Positions 36,170 through 44,640 of a stretch of DNA of 64,000 bases are shown here, in pieces. The notes under the pieces were generated by a model, which was not told where the DNA came from, did not search any database, and was given only the letters and a program-made list of their open reading frames with translations. Location of the stretch: the NCBI GenBank assembly GCA_035308905.1, contig DATGFS010000072.1, forward strand, positions 38,952 to 102,951. The letters run 5' to 3'. The stretch's first letter is position 1. Each line of letters begins with the position of its first letter. A program made the translations under genes and the position numbers. This DNA is from a bacterium (GTDB lineage Bacteria > Sysuimicrobiota > Sysuimicrobiia > Sysuimicrobiales > Segetimicrobiaceae).

Positions 36170-38200
36170 TTGCTCGCCGTGGCGGTCTCCGCCGCGGCGT
36201 TCGCGCTCGCGTTTCCTCCCTACGATCTCGGCGCGCTCGCCTGGGTCGCGCTCATCCCCCTCGTCGCGGGGGTGTGGCGCCGCCCGCCGCGGACCGTCTT
36301 TTGGACCGGCTACGCCTGGGGCTTCGCCGCGTTCGGCGGGGTCCTGTGGTGGCTCACGGGCTTTGGGTTTCCGGTATGGGTGCTGGCGGCCGCCCTGCTC
36401 GCGTTTGCGCCCGCCGTGGCCCTCGGCGCCGCCGCCTGGGCCGGCGCCGGCAGCCCGCGCCGCATGGTGCTGTGGATCCCAGTGACGTGGACCGCCGTCG
36501 AGTTTCTGCGCGGGCAGGGCACGCTGGGGCTTCCCTGGGCGCTTCTTGGAGAATCGCAGCACGCCGCGCTCCCCGTGAGCCAAATCGCAGCGCTGACCGG
36601 CGTCTACGGCGTGACCTTCCTGGTGACGCTCGCCAACGCCGCCGCAACACTCGTCCTCACACGGTCGGCCGGTCTCGCGCCCATCGCCCTGACCGCGGCG
36701 GCCGTGGCGGCCGCCCTCTTTTATGGAAGTACGGCGCTTGCGACCCCGGTCCGCGCCGACACCGCCGTCGCGCTCGTGCAGCCCGGGTACCCGGCCCGGA
36801 TGACGTGGAACCCCACCCAGGCGGCGCGCGATCTTGCGGCCTTGAACGCGCTGACCCATGATGCCGCGGTGTCGACGGGCTCGGGCCGGAGCGCCGTGCT
36901 GGTTGTGTGGCCCGAGACCGCCTCGCCGGTCGGTCTGGCCGGAAATCCACGGATCCGTGCGATCGTGGGGGAGTGGGCCGCCCGCGATCGCATCACCTTG
37001 ATCGCGACGAGCCTCGAGGGCGGACTCACCAATTCCGCCTTTGCCGTGGCGCCCGACGGCGCCATCATCGGACGGTACGACAAACACCGGCTCGTGCCGT
37101 TCGCCGAGGCAGGGGAACAGGCCGGGCGCGGGCCCGCCGTGCTGCCGACGCCGGCCGGCGGCCTCGGGGTCGCGATCTGCTTCGAGAGCGCGTTTCCCGA
37201 ACACGCGCGGCGGGCCGTACGGGATGGGGCGGCGCTGCTGGCGGTCCTGACGAACGACGCGTGGTTCGACGGCAGCGCGGCCCCGCTTCAGCATGCCGCG
37301 ATCGCGCCGTTCCGCGCGATCGAGGAGAGGCGGTTTCTCCTGCGCGCGGCCAACGCGGGACCGAGCGAGATTATCGATCCCTACGGCCGCGTGATCGCGA
37401 GCCTGCCGCTCGGCGCGAGGGGGGTGCTCACGGGCCGGGTGGCGCCGCGCGGCGGCCTGACGTGGTACGCGCGGTACGGTGACGTGCTCGCCTGGGCCGC
37501 CGTCGCCGCGTCCGCGCTCGCCGTTGGTCCGCGGCTCGCCCAGTTCGCCCTCGAAGGGGGGCGCGGCGCCGCGGCCGCGCGCCTCGGCGTCGCGAGCGCC
37601 GTCCCTCTCGGCGCACTGTTTGTCACCGAAGCGCTGGCTCGGGACCTCGCCGGCGGGTCCGTCGGCGGGACCGCTTGGTCGCCGGTCCTCGCGGGAGTGC
37701 CGATTCCCCTCCCGCCGCTGGCCGTCCTCGTCGCGGCCGCGCTGTTGAGTCTTCGGCGGCCGGCACCGGAGGTTGGGTTCGGGGGCGGGTTCATCCCCGC
37801 CGCGGCCGTCTCGCTCGCGGCCGTCGCTGCGCTCGGGGGGGTGGCCGCCCGCGCGTTCACGGCGCACGGGGGCACGATGCCCCTCGTCCCGCCCCCGGGC
37901 GGGTGGTGGTGGGGGACGGTGGTACAGGTGCTCGTCGTCGGATTGGGCTTCGAGTGGTGGCTTCGCGGCGTGGTGTTCGCCGCCGCGACGGCATGGCGCG
38001 GCCCTGTCTCGGCGGTCGGCTGGCCGGCCGCGCTGGGCGCGCTCGCGCAGATGCCCCGCGGCCCGGAAGCGGTGCTGTGGGGTCTCGCCGCGGGCACGGC
38101 CTTCGGTCTCGTGCGGACGCGCTGGCCGCAGGTGCCGGCGCTGGCGATTGCCCACGGCCTCGGCGCGGCGTTTTTTGGTTTTCTCTTCGGCCCGTGGTGA
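36170..38200 (+). CDS. lnt: apolipoprotein N-acyltransferase fused to a CPBP-like membrane domain
   Basis: Residues 1 to about 455 are Lnt, which adds the third acyl chain to lipoproteins at the outer face of the membrane. An N-terminal helix bundle is followed by a nitrilase-type domain with the triad visible: Glu in VVWPETASPVG, Lys in GRYDKHRLVPFAEAGEQAG and Cys in GVAICFESAFPE. A further 220 residues add about six helices. The end resembles a CPBP/CAAX-protease-like domain (GFEWWLRGVVFAAA with an ExxxR, and LAIAHGLGAAFFGF), though the middle His motif is not clear. The start is TTG, 11 bases after the cheR stop. Lnt is usual in diderms and some actinobacteria. Confidence 0.9.
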   Translation: MLAVAVSAAAFALAFPPYDLGALAWVALIPLVAGVWRRPPRTVFWTGYAWGFAAFGGVLWWLTGFGFPVWVLAAALLAFAPAVALGAAAWAGAGSPRRMVLWIPVTWTAVEFLRGQGTLGLPWALLGESQHAALPVSQIAALTGVYGVTFLVTLANAAATLVLTRSAGLAPIALTAAAVAAALFYGSTALATPVRADTAVALVQPGYPARMTWNPTQAARDLAALNALTHDAAVSTGSGRSAVLVVWPETASPVGLAGNPRIRAIVGEWAARDRITLIATSLEGGLTNSAFAVAPDGAIIGRYDKHRLVPFAEAGEQAGRGPAVLPTPAGGLGVAICFESAFPEHARRAVRDGAALLAVLTNDAWFDGSAAPLQHAAIAPFRAIEERRFLLRAANAGPSEIIDPYGRVIASLPLGARGVLTGRVAPRGGLTWYARYGDVLAWAAVAASALAVGPRLAQFALEGGRGAAAARLGVASAVPLGALFVTEALARDLAGGSVGGTAWSPVLAGVPIPLPPLAVLVAAALLSLRRPAPEVGFGGGFIPAAAVSLAAVAALGGVAARAFTAHGGTMPLVPPPGGWWWGTVVQVLVVGLGFEWWLRGVVFAAATAWRGPVSAVGWPAALGALAQMPRGPEAVLWGLAAGTAFGLVRTRWPQVPALAIAHGLGAAFFGFLFGPW

Positions 38201-38217
38201 GCGGCGGAATCGTGAGA

Positions 38218-38226
38218 TGCTATAAT
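38218..38226 (+). promoter_or_regulatory. extended -10 promoter of a leaderless prfB transcript
   Basis: TGC followed by TATAAT (38221-38226) forms an extended -10; a partial -35 GTGAGC sits 18 bases upstream. The start codon GTG (38233) begins exactly six bases after the hexamer, so transcription is expected to start at the first base of the codon. Confidence 0.7.
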
Positions 38227-38232
38227 GGGCGC

Positions 38233-39370
38233 GTGACACCGGACGAACTGAAGCGCGCACTCGCGACCTACCGTGAACGCCTCGAGGGCATCGGGAGGCA
38301 TCTTTGACCTTCCCCGCCAGCAGGCCCGCCTGACCGAGCTCGAGCGGCAAATGCAACAGCCCGGGTTCTGGGACACCCCGGAGACGGCACGGCGCGTTTC
38401 GCAGGACGTGGCGCGTCTGCGTGAACGCCTCGACGACCTCACACGTCTCGACCGGGAGATCCGGGATCTCGCCGAACTCGCGGCCCTCGCGGCCGGCGAC
38501 GACGCCGCCCTGGCCGACGTCGAGCGCGAGACGAAGGCGCTCGGCGAAACGCTCGACCGCGTCGAGCTTGCGACGCTGCTCTCCGGCGAGCACGACGGCA
38601 GCAATGCGATCCTGTCCGTGCACGCCGGGGCCGGCGGCACGGAGGCGCAGGACTGGGCGGAGATGCTGCTGCGCATGTACATGCGGTGGGCCGAGACCCA
38701 CGGCTATGCGACGGACGTCGTGGACATGTCGCCGGGCGAGGAAGCGGGGCTGAAGAGCGCGACCGTGATCATCGCCGCCCCCAACGCGTACGGGTACCTG
38801 CGAGGCGAGCGGGGGGTGCACCGGCTCGTTCGCATCTCGCCGTTCGACGCGGCGCACCGGCGCCACACCTCCTTTGTGCTGGTCGACGTCATTCCGGAAG
38901 TCGAGCCCGAGGAAGTCAGCGTCCGCGAGGACGACCTGCGGATCGACACCTACCGGGCCGGCGGGGCCGGAGGGCAGAACGTCAACAAGGTCGAGACCGC
39001 GGTGCGCATCACGCACCTGCCGACCGGCATCGTCGTGCAGTGTCAGAACGAGCGCTCGCAGTATGCCAACAAGCTCACCGCGATGAAGCTGCTGCAGGCG
39101 CGGCTGTTCGAGGCGCAAGCGAAGGAACACTCCGAGAGGCTGTCCGCGATCCGCGGCGAGCACCGCGACGCCGCGTGGGGCAACCAGATCCGTTCGTACG
39201 TGCTGCACCCGTACACGCTCGTCAAGGACCACCGCACCGGCCTCGAGGTCGGGAACGCGCAGGGCGTGATCGACGGCGGGGTCGACCCGTTCATCGACGC
39301 GTATCTGCGCCGCGGGCAGGCCGCGGAGACCGGGGCGGCCGAGCCGCGGTCCGCGCCGCCGGTGGCATGA
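38233..39370 (+). CDS. prfB: peptide chain release factor 2, programmed +1 frameshift
   Basis: Recognises UGA and UAA stop codons. The first reading frame is 24 codons from GTG 38233 ([20 protein letters not shown]) to an in-frame TGA at 38305. A +1 shift at CTT-TGA-C continues with [16 protein letters not shown] to give about 378 residues in total. The second frame carries the RF2 anticodon tripeptide SPF ([16 protein letters not shown]) and the catalytic GGQ in [17 protein letters not shown]. Both fit RF2 rather than RF1. The promoter implies a leaderless message. The stop overlaps the DUF2993 gene start (ATGA). Confidence 0.95.
38293..38308 (+). promoter_or_regulatory. prfB autoregulatory +1 frameshift site
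   Basis: GGGAGG, one intervening codon CAT, then CTT TGA C. This has the geometry of the E. coli RF2 site, where AGGGGG precedes TAT CTT TGA C. The internal Shine-Dalgarno-like GGGAGG stalls and pushes the ribosome; low RF2 slows termination at TGA and favours the shift. Confidence 0.93.
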
Positions 39371-40173
39371 ACCGATCGGCCGAACTCGGACGCACCCCCG
39401 CGCAGACGGGCGCGCAGCACGCGGGCCGGACGCCGAAGACCCGGCGCCGGGCGTTCGGCGGGGCGCTTTGGATCGTCCTCGTTGCGGTTCTGTCGCTCGC
39501 GCTCGCGGCGAGCCTCGATGCGCCGGACCTGGCGAGGATGGCGATCCGCGCCGCGCTCGTCCGCTCATTCGGCACGCCCGACGTTTCCGTCGCCGTGCAG
39601 TCCCGGCCGGCCCCGGCGCTGTGGTGGGGTAACATCGGAGTGCTCTCCGTCGCGGCGCGGTCCCTGCGCATCGGCCGGCTCGACGTGGCGGCGTTCGAGG
39701 CGATCCTGACGCGGGTCGCGGTGGACCCGGGCGCGCTCTACGGCCGGCGCGAGCTCGCCGTGCGGTCGGTCGGGTCCGGCACCGCGCGTGTCACCGTGAC
39801 CGCCGGCAACCTGGCCCGGCTCGTGGGCGAGCAATCGATGGTGCGACAGGTGGTGGTGCGGCTGCGGCCGGGGACGATCATGCTGGATGGCACGGTGGCC
39901 GTCTTTGGGACGGAGTTTCCGGCGTCGGTCGCCGGCCACCTCGTCGTGCGTGACGCGAGGCATCTCGATCTCGTCGTCGATCGGGTCACCGTCATGAACG
40001 GTCTGCCGATCCCGGCCGACGTATCCTCGCGGCTCGCCGAGTCGATGAATCCGGTCCTCGACGTGGGACAGATGCCGTTCGGCCTGCGGTTGACCAAAGT
40101 GACGATTGGTGAGGGCGTGCTGATGCTGCAGGCCGTGGCGGGCCAAGCGCCGGTCGCGGGGCGCGCGCCGTGA
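39367..40173 (+). CDS. DUF2993 (LmeA-like) membrane-anchored protein
   Basis: 268 residues. One N-terminal membrane helix ([20 protein letters not shown]) precedes an extracytoplasmic domain with the DUF2993 pattern: [54 protein letters not shown] and [17 protein letters not shown]. Relatives in mycobacteria bind phospholipids or glycolipids at the envelope. The ATG overlaps the prfB stop, and the GTG of the next gene overlaps its own stop, placing it inside a tightly coupled envelope-gene run. Confidence 0.8.
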   Translation: MNRSAELGRTPAQTGAQHAGRTPKTRRRAFGGALWIVLVAVLSLALAASLDAPDLARMAIRAALVRSFGTPDVSVAVQSRPAPALWWGNIGVLSVAARSLRIGRLDVAAFEAILTRVAVDPGALYGRRELAVRSVGSGTARVTVTAGNLARLVGEQSMVRQVVVRLRPGTIMLDGTVAVFGTEFPASVAGHLVVRDARHLDLVVDRVTVMNGLPIPADVSSRLAESMNPVLDVGQMPFGLRLTKVTIGEGVLMLQAVAGQAPVAGRAP

Positions 40174-42296
40174 CGGTCATGTGGCGGAGGCTCTGGACGC
40201 GGTTCCCCGCGCTCGTGTTGTGCGTCGCGGCCGGCCTGGCGGCGTCGGCCGTGCTGCTCGCGGGCCGCGTCGCCGTGGAGCGATCGTACCGCACCGTCGA
40301 GATCACGGTCGACGGGGACGACTGGGCGACACTCGCCCGGCTCCGCGGCCTCGAGCGGGAGGCGGTGTACGGCGATCTCTACCGGTACGGCGTCCGCAGC
40401 GTGACGATCTACGCGGCATCGCTGCGGCGCCTGTCGGACGCGGGCCTCGTCACCTTCAACGCCGGCAGCGACGCGATCGACGCGGCGCGCGCGGAAGCCC
40501 TCGCGCCCCCGCTGGCGCGGCTCGCCGGGCGGCTGCGCGCGGACGCGACGTACGTCCAGGGACCGCCCGCACTGCTCGAGCTCGTCCGCAGCGGCTTCGC
40601 CCTGCAGCGGGGCGCCGGCGCGGCCAAGATCGTCGGGCCCGGCGTGCTCGAGATCGCCGGCCGCGGCCGGGATCTCGAGGACCTTTCGCTCGGGATGGTG
40701 CCGGAGGAAATCGACGCGGCCCGCCGGGCGCACCTTTCGGCCGAGCCGCGGATCCGCAACTTCCGGGAAGTCGCCCCGGGCGGCATCGACGCGTTCTTCG
40801 CGTCCCTCGGACAGTTCGGGCAGGCGTTCACGCTGATCTTCGACCGGGATCAGGTCCTCGGGTACGACGCCCTCGTGCCGGACGTCGCGAGCGCGATCAA
40901 GTCCCGCGGGTTCGTCTTCGGCCGGATCGAGGCGTTCACGGCCCGCCGCCGCCAAAAGGGCGAGGAACAGCTCGCGCTGCTCGCGGCGCCGCGCGTAATC
41001 CGCGTGTTCAGCCTGGCGCCTGAAGAGCTCGCCGGCCTTACGCCGGCGCAGGCCCGCGACAAGTTCGTGCTCGCCGCGCACGAGCGCAACGTCCGGATTC
41101 TCTACGTGCGTCCGTTCCTCTCGACCTCGGCCGGGGTGGATCCGATCCAGGCCAACCTGGAATACGTGGGCTCGATCGCCGACGAGCTGACCCGCAGCGG
41201 CTACAAGCTCGGCAAAGCGGTGCCGCTGCCTGTGGTCGGGACTCCGGCGCCGTGGTTTGCGCTCGCCGCCCTCGGCGCGCTGGCCGCGGGGGCGCTCGCG
41301 GCGGCGGAAACCGGCGGCGCGCTCGGGTACGGTGTACGGCCCGCGTGGCTGTACGCCGGCGTGGCGGCGGGGTTGGCGATCACGCTCGCGACAATGGCGC
41401 TGCACCACGTGACGCTGTGGCGCGAGCTCGTCGCGCTGCTGGCTGCGCTCGCGTTTCCGATCCTGGCGATGCTCTGGTTCGTGCCGGGCGCCCGGCGCGA
41501 GACGTGGCCGGCACACGTGCGGCTCGGCGGCGGCGCGGTGCTGGCACGGAGCCTTGCGGGACTCTGGGGGATGTCCGCCGCGTCGGCATTGGGCGGTTTC
41601 ATGGTCGCGGCGCTGCTCGCGGAATGGTCGTTCATGATGGAGGCGCGCCTCTTTCTCGGCGTCAAGGTGCTGATCGTGCTGCCGGTCGTGATCGTCGGCC
41701 TCGCCGTCGCCGCGGCCCAGGCTGGGCCGGAGGGCGTGTGGCCGCGGGTGCGGGAGTGGCTGCGGCAGCCGCTGCGGCTCGAGTACGGGATTCTCTTGAT
41801 CGTCATCGGCGGTGCGGCGCTGTTCGCGCTCGGCCGCACCGGCAACACCGGCCTCCCGGCCCTCGGCGGGCTCGAGGTCAAGGTCCGCACCGTGCTGGAG
41901 CGCGTGCTCGTGGCGCGTCCCCGGACCAAGGAGTTTCTGATCGGTCATCCGGCCATGATGCTCGCGCTCGCGCTCGCGTGCCTCGGCGCGCGGCGGTGGG
42001 TGCTGCCGCTCGCGATGGCCGGCGCCGTCGGCCAGACGAACCTCGTCGACTCGTTCTCGCACATCCACACGCCGCTCGTGTACGTCGTCGAGCGCACCGT
42101 CTACGCGCTCGTCATCGGGTCGGTGATCGGTGCGGTGCTCATCGGCGCGCTGCTGTGGAGCCGCCGGTGGTGGCGTCTGCCGGCCGTCGGGGCCGTCGGG
42201 TCCGAGGCGCGGGCCGCGGGCCGGCGCCCCGCGGGCGAGGGCGGGGAACCTGCGGGGATGCCCTCCGGTCCGTTGACCGACTACGGCCGGGGGTAG
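40170..42296 (+). CDS. DUF5693 family polytopic membrane protein
   Basis: 708 residues. An N-terminal helix (LVLCVAAGLAASAVLLAGRV) is followed by a large extracytoplasmic domain (about 35-355) with EITVDGDDWATLARLRGLER and VRSVTIYAASLRRLSDAGLV, typical of DUF5693. About nine hydrophobic helices fill the C-terminal half (from VPLPVVGTPAPWFALAALGA). The family is found beside csaB and wecG homologues in several Gram-positive lineages and is assumed to act in surface-polymer assembly or export. The GTG start overlaps the DUF2993 stop. csaB follows 43 bases downstream. Confidence 0.85.
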   Translation: MTVMWRRLWTRFPALVLCVAAGLAASAVLLAGRVAVERSYRTVEITVDGDDWATLARLRGLEREAVYGDLYRYGVRSVTIYAASLRRLSDAGLVTFNAGSDAIDAARAEALAPPLARLAGRLRADATYVQGPPALLELVRSGFALQRGAGAAKIVGPGVLEIAGRGRDLEDLSLGMVPEEIDAARRAHLSAEPRIRNFREVAPGGIDAFFASLGQFGQAFTLIFDRDQVLGYDALVPDVASAIKSRGFVFGRIEAFTARRRQKGEEQLALLAAPRVIRVFSLAPEELAGLTPAQARDKFVLAAHERNVRILYVRPFLSTSAGVDPIQANLEYVGSIADELTRSGYKLGKAVPLPVVGTPAPWFALAALGALAAGALAAAETGGALGYGVRPAWLYAGVAAGLAITLATMALHHVTLWRELVALLAALAFPILAMLWFVPGARRETWPAHVRLGGGAVLARSLAGLWGMSAASALGGFMVAALLAEWSFMMEARLFLGVKVLIVLPVVIVGLAVAAAQAGPEGVWPRVREWLRQPLRLEYGILLIVIGGAALFALGRTGNTGLPALGGLEVKVRTVLERVLVARPRTKEFLIGHPAMMLALALACLGARRWVLPLAMAGAVGQTNLVDSFSHIHTPLVYVVERTVYALVIGSVIGAVLIGALLWSRRWWRLPAVGAVGSEARAAGRRPAGEGGEPAGMPSGPLTDYGRG

Positions 42297-42339
42297 CCGG
42301 CGCGAACGGGATGACGAGCCCGGCGGTATTGCTCCGCAG

Positions 42340-43413
42340 GTGAGCCGGGTCGTTCTTTCGGGTTATTACGGATTTGGCAATCTCGGCGATGAAGCGGTGC
42401 TCGCGGCGACCGTCGCGGAGCTGCGCCGCCGGCGCTCCGACCTCGACATCAGCGTGCTTTCGGCTTCCCCCGTCGCGACGGCCCGCGCGTACGGCGTCGA
42501 GGGGGTGCCCCGCGCCCAGCCGCGCGCGGTCGTGCGCGCGCTCCGCGGCTGCGACCTCTTCCTCTCCGGCGGCGGCAGTCTCTTTCAAGACGCGACCAGC
42601 TGGCGCAGTCCGTGGTACTACCTTGCGGTCTTGGCCGGCGCACGCCGGTGGTCGCGGCGGACGGCCGTCTACGCGCAGGGTTTCGAGCCGGCGCACCGCG
42701 CGTGGATCCGGGCGGGCATCCGATCCGTGCTGAACGGCGTCGATCTCGTGACCGTGCGCGACGCCGCGTCGGCCCGGGTGCTGGCCGAGGCAGGCGTCCG
42801 CCGACCGCGAACGGTCGTGAGCGCGGACCCGTCGTTTCTCCTCGATCCGGACCCGACGCCCGCGGTGGACCGGGAGCGCGCGCGGTGGGGCAGCGGTCTG
42901 CTCTTCGGGCTGAGCGTGCGGCCGTGGGGCGACGGGCGCGTGCTGGAGGCGGTGGCCGCCGCCGCGCGCGATGCGGGGGCGCGCCTCGGCGCGCGGTGGG
43001 TGCTGCTGCCGATGCACCGGCCGCACGACGTGGAGGCCGCCGAGTCGGTGGCGGCGCGCCTCGACGGGGCGGTCGTGGTTCGCGACCCGTTCGAGCCGCG
43101 GGAGATGCTGGCGCTGATCGGCGGCCTCGATCTCCTGGTCGCGATGCGGCTTCACGCGCTGATCTTCGCCACCTCCCAGGGTGTTCCGATCGTCCCCGTC
43201 GCCTACGACCGCAAGGTCGCGGCGCTCGCCGAGGAGCTCGGGGAGGAGGCGCCGCTGCCGGCACAGGGCCTGGACGCCCGGACGCTCGGGGTTCGCATCG
43301 AGACGGCGGCGGCCGACCGGCCCGGCCGCCGCGACCGCCTGCGGCGCGTCGCGGCGGCCCTGCGCGAACGCGCGGCGCTGAGCCCGGCGCTCGCGATGGA
43401 GCTGCTGCGGTGA
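42340..43413 (+). CDS. csaB: CsaB-type polysaccharide pyruvyltransferase
   Basis: Adds ketal-linked pyruvate to a cell-wall polysaccharide so that SLH-domain proteins can anchor an S-layer. The 357-residue GT-B-like fold has N-terminal VVLSGYYGFGNLGDEAVLAA, FLSGGGSLFQDATSWRSPWY, VYAQGFEPAHRAWIRAGIRS, VRDAASARVLAEAGV, SADPSFLL and the C-terminal VAMRLHALIFATSQGVPIV. The start is GTG. Its stop overlaps the wecG start (GTGA). With DUF5693 and WecG this is a secondary cell-wall polymer module; no SLH protein is visible in the window. Confidence 0.93.
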   Translation: MSRVVLSGYYGFGNLGDEAVLAATVAELRRRRSDLDISVLSASPVATARAYGVEGVPRAQPRAVVRALRGCDLFLSGGGSLFQDATSWRSPWYYLAVLAGARRWSRRTAVYAQGFEPAHRAWIRAGIRSVLNGVDLVTVRDAASARVLAEAGVRRPRTVVSADPSFLLDPDPTPAVDRERARWGSGLLFGLSVRPWGDGRVLEAVAAAARDAGARLGARWVLLPMHRPHDVEAAESVAARLDGAVVVRDPFEPREMLALIGGLDLLVAMRLHALIFATSQGVPIVPVAYDRKVAALAEELGEEAPLPAQGLDARTLGVRIETAAADRPGRRDRLRRVAAALRERAALSPALAMELLR

Positions 43414-44264
43414 GACGCATCGGCATTCTCGGCGTCGGCTTCGATCCGGTGGATCTCGACGGCGCCGTCGCCCGCGTCGTCCAGCTCGTTGAGGGCGGGG
43501 TCCCGTCGCTGGCGATCACGGCGAACACCGAGATGGTCATGACGGCGCGCCACGCGCCCGATCTCGCAAACCTTCTGGCCGGGGCAGCGCTCGTGGTGGC
43601 GGACGGCGTCGGAGTCGTCTGGGCGTCGCGGTATCTGCACCGGCCCCTGCCGGCGCGCGTGCCCGGGATCGAGCTCGCCGAGCGGCTTCTCGCGGAAGCG
43701 TCGCGGCGCCGCTGGCGCGTCTATCTGCTGGGCGGACGCCGGGGCACCGCGGAATTGGCCGCGGCACGGCTCGGCGCAACCTATCTCGGCCTCGAGATCG
43801 CCGGGTTTGCGGACGGATATTTCTCGGCGGCCGACGAGCCGAGGGTCGTGGAGACGATTCGGAGGGCGGCGCCGGCGCTCTTACTGGCCGGGCTCGGCAC
43901 CCCTCGGCAAGAGCGATGGCTGGCGCGGCACCTCGCGGCGCTGGGGGTGCCGGCCGCGATGGGCATCGGCGGGTCGCTCGACGTCTGGGCCGGCCGGGCC
44001 CACCGGGCGCCGCGCGCGATGCAGACGCTCGGCCTGGAATGGCTGTACCGCCTGGCGCGGGAGCCGCGGCGGCTTCGGCGCCAGCTCGCGATCCCGCATT
44101 TCATGGGCGTGATCATGGTCACGCGCGCCCGGGACGCGCGCCGGGCACGGCGGGCGCCGACGCCGGGGGGGCCCGGAGAGCGGCCGGAAGTCCTGCCGGC
44201 GGACTCGCCGCCGGCCACCATGTCATCAAAGCGCGAGACGGGGCAGGAGTTGCCTCCAAGATGA
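43410..44264 (+). CDS. WecG/TagA/CpsF family glycosyltransferase
   Basis: GT26 transferase that usually adds N-acetylmannosaminuronate or N-acetylmannosamine to a lipid-linked precursor of a wall polymer; 284 residues. Motifs are ILGVGFDPVDLDGAVARVVQ, ITANTEMVMTA, VVADGVGVVWASRYLHRPLP, VPGIELAERLLAEA, VYLLGGRRGTAELAA, GLGTPRQERWLARH and GIGGSLDVWAGRAHRAPR. The GTG start overlaps the csaB stop. The last 20-odd residues (PADSPPATMSSKRETG) are encoded by a copy of repeat family A and look like an added tail rather than part of the fold. Confidence 0.92.
   Translation: MRRIGILGVGFDPVDLDGAVARVVQLVEGGVPSLAITANTEMVMTARHAPDLANLLAGAALVVADGVGVVWASRYLHRPLPARVPGIELAERLLAEASRRRWRVYLLGGRRGTAELAAARLGATYLGLEIAGFADGYFSAADEPRVVETIRRAAPALLLAGLGTPRQERWLARHLAALGVPAAMGIGGSLDVWAGRAHRAPRAMQTLGLEWLYRLAREPRRLRRQLAIPHFMGVIMVTRARDARRARRAPTPGGPGERPEVLPADSPPATMSSKRETGQELPPR
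44195..44232 (-). repeat. dispersed palindromic repeat, family A, copy 2
   Basis: On the minus strand GCTTTGATGACATGGTGGCC is followed by GGCGGCGAGTCCGCCGGC. The core GCCGGCGG-cgagt-CCGCCGGC is a perfect 8-bp hairpin. It encodes the C-terminal tail of the WecG-type protein on the plus strand. Confidence 0.6.
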
Positions 44265-44274
44265 TGGAAATGGG

Positions 44275-44303
44275 CCCAGCCTGCCGGCTGCGGCAGGGCT
44301 GGG
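44275..44303 (+). other. hairpin in the spoVS leader
   Basis: CCCAGCCTGCCG pairs with CGGCAGGGCTGGG (one bulged G) around a GCTG loop, ending 15 bases before the spoVS ATG. It could insulate spoVS from the upstream operon or hide its ribosome binding region. Confidence 0.55.
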
Positions 44304-44318
44304 GGGGCAGGGACCGCG

Positions 44319-44582
44319 ATGGGCGAAGTCCTCAGAGTCTCCGCTGACTCGAAGCCCAAGGCCGTCGCGGGAGCGCTTGCCGCCGTGCTGCGGGAGCGGG
44401 GCGCGGTCGAGCTGCAGGCCGTCGGCGCCGGCGCGGTCAACCAGGCCGTCAAGGCCATCGCGATCACCCGCGGATTTGTGGCACCAAACGGCATCGACCT
44501 GATCGCCATTCCCGCGTTCACGAAGGTGGAGATTGACGGGGAAGAGCGGACCGCCATTCGCTTCCTGGTACAAGCCCGCTGA
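44319..44582 (+). CDS. spoVS: stage V sporulation protein S family (Alba-like)
   Basis: 87-residue SpoVS protein: GEVLRVSADSKPKAVAGALA, AVELQAVGAGAVNQAVKAIA and IDLIAIPAFTKVEIDGEERT, matching the family over its whole length. In Bacillus subtilis SpoVS influences coat assembly and septation; homologues also occur in non-sporulating Thermus and Deinococcus relatives, and the fold resembles the nucleic-acid-binding Alba proteins. Its presence therefore does not prove sporulation. The ATG follows a G-rich stretch. The stop is 58 bases before the prs start. Confidence 0.95.
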   Translation: MGEVLRVSADSKPKAVAGALAAVLRERGAVELQAVGAGAVNQAVKAIAITRGFVAPNGIDLIAIPAFTKVEIDGEERTAIRFLVQAR

Positions 44583-44640
44583 ATCCGGCGCGCCGATGGG
44601 CCGCCGCGCGCCTGCGTGGGCTGCCACCGCCGAGCGGGAG

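Noticed and set aside
38273..38304. GTG at 38273 as the prfB start
   Set aside because: It lies within the first reading frame before the programmed shift; the 24-codon upstream frame and the CTT-TGA-C site explain the N-terminus better.
35984..39568. A 1194-codon antisense open frame across lnt and prfB
   Set aside because: Composition is Arg/Gly/Pro-rich and repetitive; it is the complement of well-supported genes with conserved motifs.
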